From the NCBI GenBank assembly GCA_021780705.1, contig JAJXYG010000234.1, positions 1 to 7,769 of the forward strand: a DNA stretch of 7,769 nt, given 5' to 3'. Below are positions 6,611 through 7,769 of the stretch, in pieces. The notes under the pieces were generated by a model. The model did not search any database. It saw only the letters and a list, made by a program, of their open reading frames with translations, and was not told the DNA's origin. Both the position numbers and the translations under genes were made by a program. This DNA is from Bacteroidota bacterium (lineage in GTDB: Bacteria; Bacteroidota; Bacteroidia; Chitinophagales; Chitinophagaceae). How positions within the stretch are numbered: the stretch's first letter is position 1; every line of letters begins with the position of its first letter.

Positions 6611-7769
6611 TTAATAAGTAAGGGTTCCTAATGACTTCATGACATCCACCTTGCTGGACAATACCTGGTAAAGGGCATTGTAGTAGTTGATTTCTGCCGC
6701 ACGCAAATCGGTTTCGGCACTGATCACATCCAGGTAGGTTTTCACTCCGGCACGGTATTGAAGGCTGATGATGCCATATACTTCCTTGGCCAGATCCATA
6801 TTATCCTTCAACATATAATAGTTGTCCAGATTGCTTTTGTAGGTGGAAAGGGCCTGCAGGTATTCGGTATTGATGGAATTCTCCAGGCTTTTGATCGAGT
6901 TGTCAACCTGGTCCAATTCCAAATGGGCCTGCCTGATCTGCTGGATCCGCTTGCCTCCCTGGAATATGGGGAATGTAAGAGAAATTCCCGCATAGGAATT
7001 GGGGTAGACCGCGTTGTACAGCTTGGAAATCTGGTTATTGAGGAAGTTGAGATTGTAATACCCGAAGGCGGAAACTACCGGCAGGTAACTCCATTTGTAA
7101 TACAACAGATTATAGGATTGCAGTTTTCTTTGGGTTTCAAGCAGTTTTACCTCAATCCGGTTGTCGTCATCTACTGTCTGCGTAGTGTCGATATTAATTT
7201 CCCGGGTTAGGGCAGCGGTATCATAGGATAAGTTGAGTACAGCGGAGGCAGGATATCCCAGCAATTCCTTCAGATAGGCATCCTTGCCCACGAGGGCCTC
7301 TTCCTCCTGTTTTTGAAGGGCTTTGGCATTATTTAGTGAAATCGTGGCTCTCTTATAATCGGTCTTGTCGGTAATTCCACTTTGGTATTGATAATAGGCA
7401 TCCTTCAGGCTTTGCTGCAGCCGGGCGATGTCTTCGGAGGCCAGTGCAATCTGTTGCCGGGTCAAAATGACATCATAGAACGCTTTGCTGACAGCCACAG
7501 CCAGGTTAATTTTCTGTTGGCTGGTAGTCTGGTTGGCCTGTCGTCTCACGTCTCTTTCACTCCTGGAGGCCAGCAGGGCATCCCGGTTGAAAATGTTCTG
7601 GGTGACCTCGAATTGCCCCAGGGAGTTACTCTTGGTGCCGGTATGGATCAGGTTACCGCCAAAATTCAGGGTGGGCAGTTTGAAATAATATTGAATATCG
7701 TAATTGAAGCTCAGTTGGGGGTACCAATCTGCCAGTTTTGACTTTATGGTAGCGTCCACGATGTCTTCG
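6611..7769 (-). CDS. TolC-like outer-membrane efflux factor (N-terminus truncated by window edge)
   Basis: The outer-membrane channel component of the efflux system. The frame is open to the right edge of the window (…EDIVDATIKSKLADWYPQL), and the GTG at 7757-7759 is only an internal valine codon. The signal peptide and the first helical stretch therefore lie outside; I estimate some 60-80 residues missing. The visible part, about 385 residues, shows both halves of the internally repeated OEP fold. The first half has alternating beta strands (YPQLSFNYDIQYYF, LGQFEVTQNIF) then long helices with YQSGITDKTDYKRA. The second has YLPVVSAFGYYNLNF, the conserved SLTFPIFQGGKRIQQIRQA, and YRAGVKTYLDVISAETDLRAAE near the C-terminus. 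The gene stops with TAA 9 bp before the adaptor start and is the most upstream operon gene visible. The operon promoter must lie further right. Individual substrate or partner specificity cannot be read. Confidence 0.95.
   Translation of the reverse strand, partial: EDIVDATIKSKLADWYPQLSFNYDIQYYFKLPTLNFGGNLIHTGTKSNSLGQFEVTQNIFNRDALLASRSERDVRRQANQTTSQQKINLAVAVSKAFYDVILTRQQIALASEDIARLQQSLKDAYYQYQSGITDKTDYKRATISLNNAKALQKQEEEALVGKDAYLKELLGYPASAVLNLSYDTAALTREINIDTTQTVDDDNRIEVKLLETQRKLQSYNLLYYKWSYLPVVSAFGYYNLNFLNNQISKLYNAVYPNSYAGISLTFPIFQGGKRIQQIRQAHLELDQVDNSIKSLENSINTEYLQALSTYKSNLDNYYMLKDNMDLAKEVYGIISLQYRAGVKTYLDVISAETDLRAAEINYYNALYQVLSSKVDVMKSLGTLTY

Noticed and set aside
6758..7210. Plus-strand 150-codon frame opposite the outer-membrane factor
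   Set aside because: It is fully antisense to a well-supported gene and has no domain or signal peptide. The same holds for the 119-codon frame at 7382-7741 and the other antisense frames inside the efflux genes.
7757..7759. GTG as start codon of the outer-membrane factor
   Set aside because: The frame stays open to the window edge and a TolC-family protein needs a signal peptide and more N-terminal sequence, so this is an internal valine codon.
1..7769. Defence island, mobile element, CRISPR array or RNA gene
   Set aside because: No transposase, integrase, nuclease or toxin-antitoxin domain, no spaced repeat array and no tRNA or rRNA-like segment was seen. All long frames are metabolic or efflux genes.
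1..7769. Functional link between the sugar cassette and the efflux operon
   Set aside because: The two blocks are convergent, separated by a terminator, and share no motif that I can see; adjacency alone is not evidence of a joint system.

Overview
The window looks like a chromosomal segment from a member of the Bacteroidota. Start codons have A/T-rich leaders and no clear Shine-Dalgarno sequence. The proteins resemble Bacteroidota versions of their families, including a Tat-type, lipobox-bearing GMC small subunit, a secreted DUF1080 protein and an efflux operon ordered outer-membrane factor, adaptor, pump. A Chitinophagaceae-like host is my best guess, but this rests on impression only. There is no integrase, transposase, tRNA, rRNA or CRISPR array.

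Left half, plus strand (1-2071): the 3' end of a GMC-family flavoprotein oxidoreductase, cut by the window edge. It is followed by a gluconate 2-dehydrogenase subunit 3-type small subunit with a twin-arginine leader, then a secreted DUF1080 (3-keto-disaccharide hydrolase-type) protein. A strong intrinsic terminator at 2041-2071 closes the block. Flavoprotein plus small subunit would form a periplasm-side sugar dehydrogenase, and the DUF1080 protein would cleave an oxidised (3-keto) glycoside. The joint role is inference from family knowledge; each family assignment is read from the sequence.

Middle (2072-2231): a short gap between convergent genes. It holds a perfect 9-bp-stem hairpin flanked by two partial copies of a 9-nt repeat. 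Both lie inside a wider pair of 9-bp inverted arms, one of which overlaps the pump stop codon.

Right half, minus strand (7769 down to 2232): a complete-looking tripartite RND efflux operon apart from the clipped 5' end of its first gene. The order is TolC-like outer-membrane factor, lipoprotein-type membrane-fusion adaptor, then HAE1/AcrB-type inner-membrane pump. The gaps are 9 bp and 47 bp, so one transcript is likely. The promoter and any regulator lie beyond the right edge. The pump keeps the proton-relay residues but has lost most phenylalanines of the AcrB deep binding pocket.

I see no clear case for a wholly new system. The points most worth a second look are the compact oxidise-then-cleave sugar cassette, the structured convergent intergenic region and the divergent pump pocket.
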